Source: Lysobacter enzymogenes (GTDB lineage: Bacteria > Pseudomonadota > Gammaproteobacteria > Xanthomonadales > Xanthomonadaceae). From it: DNA of 64,000 bases. The position numbers and the translations under genes were made by a program. The notes beneath the pieces are model-generated. The model was not told where the DNA came from and searched no databases. It saw only the letters and a program-made list of their open reading frames with translations. Numbering within the stretch: the first letter of the stretch is position 1; every line of letters begins with the position of its first letter. Location of the stretch: positions 2,480,001 to 2,544,000 of the forward strand of contig NZ_CP067396.1 in NCBI RefSeq assembly GCF_023617245.1, written 5' to 3'. This document shows, in pieces, positions 63,235-64,000 of the stretch.

Positions 63235-64000
63235 TCACTCCTGTTCCGGCGCGGCGGCGTCCTGCAGCGCCGCGGCCAGCACCGCCTCGGCGAAGCCGGC
63301 CAGGCGCGGACGGCGGAACAGCAGCGACGGCGCCACCGCGACGTCCAGCTCCTCGCGCAATCGCGCCAGCAGGCGCATGGCCAGCAGCGAGTGGCCGCCG
63401 AGTTCGAAGAAGTCGTCGTCGCGGCCGATGCGTTCGGCCGCCAGAAGCTCCTGCCACCACTGCGCGAGCAGGGTTTCCAGTTCGCCTTGCGGCGGCGCGT
63501 AATCGCCGCGCGCGAACGCGTCCCCGGCGGGCGCGGGCAGGGCGCGGCGTTCGAGCTTGCCGCCGGCGGTCAGCGGCAGCGCCTGCAGCCGCACGTACGC
63601 GGCCGGCAGCATGTAGTCGGGCAGGCGTTCGGCCAGGTGCGCGCGCAGCGCGGCGGCGAAGGATTCCTCGCCGACTTCGCGATCCGCCGCGGCGACGACA
63701 TAGGCGACCAGGCGCGGCCGGCCGGGTTCGTCCTCGCGCAGCAGCACCGCGGCTTCGCGCACCGCCGGGTGCTCGCGCAGGCGCGCCTGGATCTCGCCGA
63801 GTTCGATGCGATAGCCGCGCAGCTTGACCTGACCATCGTCGCGGCCGAGGAACAGCAGTTCGCCGTCTTCGCGATAACGCACCGTGTCGCCGCTGCGGTA
63901 CATGCGCGCGTCGGGGCGGGGATCGAAGGGGTCGGGAAAATAGCGCTCGGCGTCGAGTTCGGCGCGGCCCAGGTAGCCGCGCGCGACGCCGGCGCCGCCG
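63235..64000 (-). CDS. NRPS protein, C-terminal part (5' end outside window)
   Basis: About 255 residues visible, frame open to the window edge. They are the end of an adenylation domain (GDTVRYREDGELLFLGRDDG, RGYRIELGEIQARLREHPAV, LTAGGKLERRALPAP) and a carrier domain (DDFFELGGHSLLAMRLLARL) as the last domain. No release domain, so its product passes to the next NRPS (58558). Its stop (63235) and the next start (63225) are close, with AGGAG across the junction. Confidence 0.9.
   Translation of the reverse strand, partial: GGAGVARGYLGRAELDAERYFPDPFDPRPDARMYRSGDTVRYREDGELLFLGRDDGQVKLRGYRIELGEIQARLREHPAVREAAVLLREDEPGRPRLVAYVVAAADREVGEESFAAALRAHLAERLPDYMLPAAYVRLQALPLTAGGKLERRALPAPAGDAFARGDYAPPQGELETLLAQWWQELLAAERIGRDDDFFELGGHSLLAMRLLARLREELDVAVAPSLLFRRPRLAGFAEAVLAAALQDAAAPEQE

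Overview
The window is very GC-rich chromosomal DNA with Xanthomonadaceae-type gene content and order: uvrC-pgsA-tRNA, a serC-pheA-hisC-aroA cluster, msrQ-msrP next to serC, and TonB-like genes before serS. Four families of intergenic inverted repeats and the start of a nonribosomal peptide synthetase (NRPS) locus fit a soil Lysobacter-like bacterium. The genus is an inference from content; no marker gene was searched.

Layout. 1-7.3 kb: the end of uvrC, pgsA and a tRNA array (Gly-Cys-Gly-Gly plus a broken Cys), then a SulP transporter with carbonic anhydrase and a tRNA-Leu. 7.3-12.7 kb: a five-gene minus-strand block (membrane-anchored binding-protein-like, TelA family, lipoprotein with a VWA domain, membrane protein, KfrA-like DNA-binding protein). 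12.9-22.5 kb: HD protein, epimerase, FolK-like and FolM-like pterin enzymes, macrodomain protein, MASE2-GGDEF diguanylate cyclase, UDP-sugar dehydrogenase, and a glutamate-synthase-like flavoprotein. 22.7-34.6 kb: an ArsC-like protein, tRNA-Val, and a lipid-flavoured stretch: TetR regulator, acyl-CoA-binding protein, a two-domain reductase that closely resembles the alcohol-forming fatty acyl-CoA reductase of Marinobacter, two phasin-like proteins, a patatin-like lipase and a PHA-system protein.

34.7-48.1 kb: FHA protein, MsrPQ methionine sulfoxide repair, amino-acid biosynthesis (serC-pheA-hisC-aroA, coupled by ATGA overlaps), two TonB-like proteins, serS, an azoreductase with a divergent LysR regulator, and tRNA-Ser. 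48.2-48.8 kb: two small AT-richer genes beside tRNA-Ser that look imported. 49-51 kb: an OmpR/EnvZ-type two-component system.

51.3-55.5 kb is the most interesting region. It is a six-gene minus-strand operon: DoxX membrane protein, a secreted EF-hand precursor with Cys-rich EGKCG motifs at both ends, a DUF692 multinuclear non-heme iron oxidase, its DUF2063 partner, a YedZ/MsrQ-like membrane protein and a periplasmic thioredoxin-like protein. This is the architecture of ribosomal peptides modified on cysteine (methanobactin, HvfA and bufferin type, linked to copper), here with an unusual EF-hand core and a possible redox tail. The window ends with a second azoreductase next to a Cys-containing HxlR regulator, a LysE exporter divergent from a LysR gene whose first codons carry a triple half-site operator, and an NRPS (C-A-T-reductase) preceded by the tail of another NRPS protein that runs off the end.

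Most intergenic gaps over 80 bp contain long imperfect palindromes from a few recurrent families. They sit just after stop codons and probably act as transcript ends or REP-like mobile repeats.
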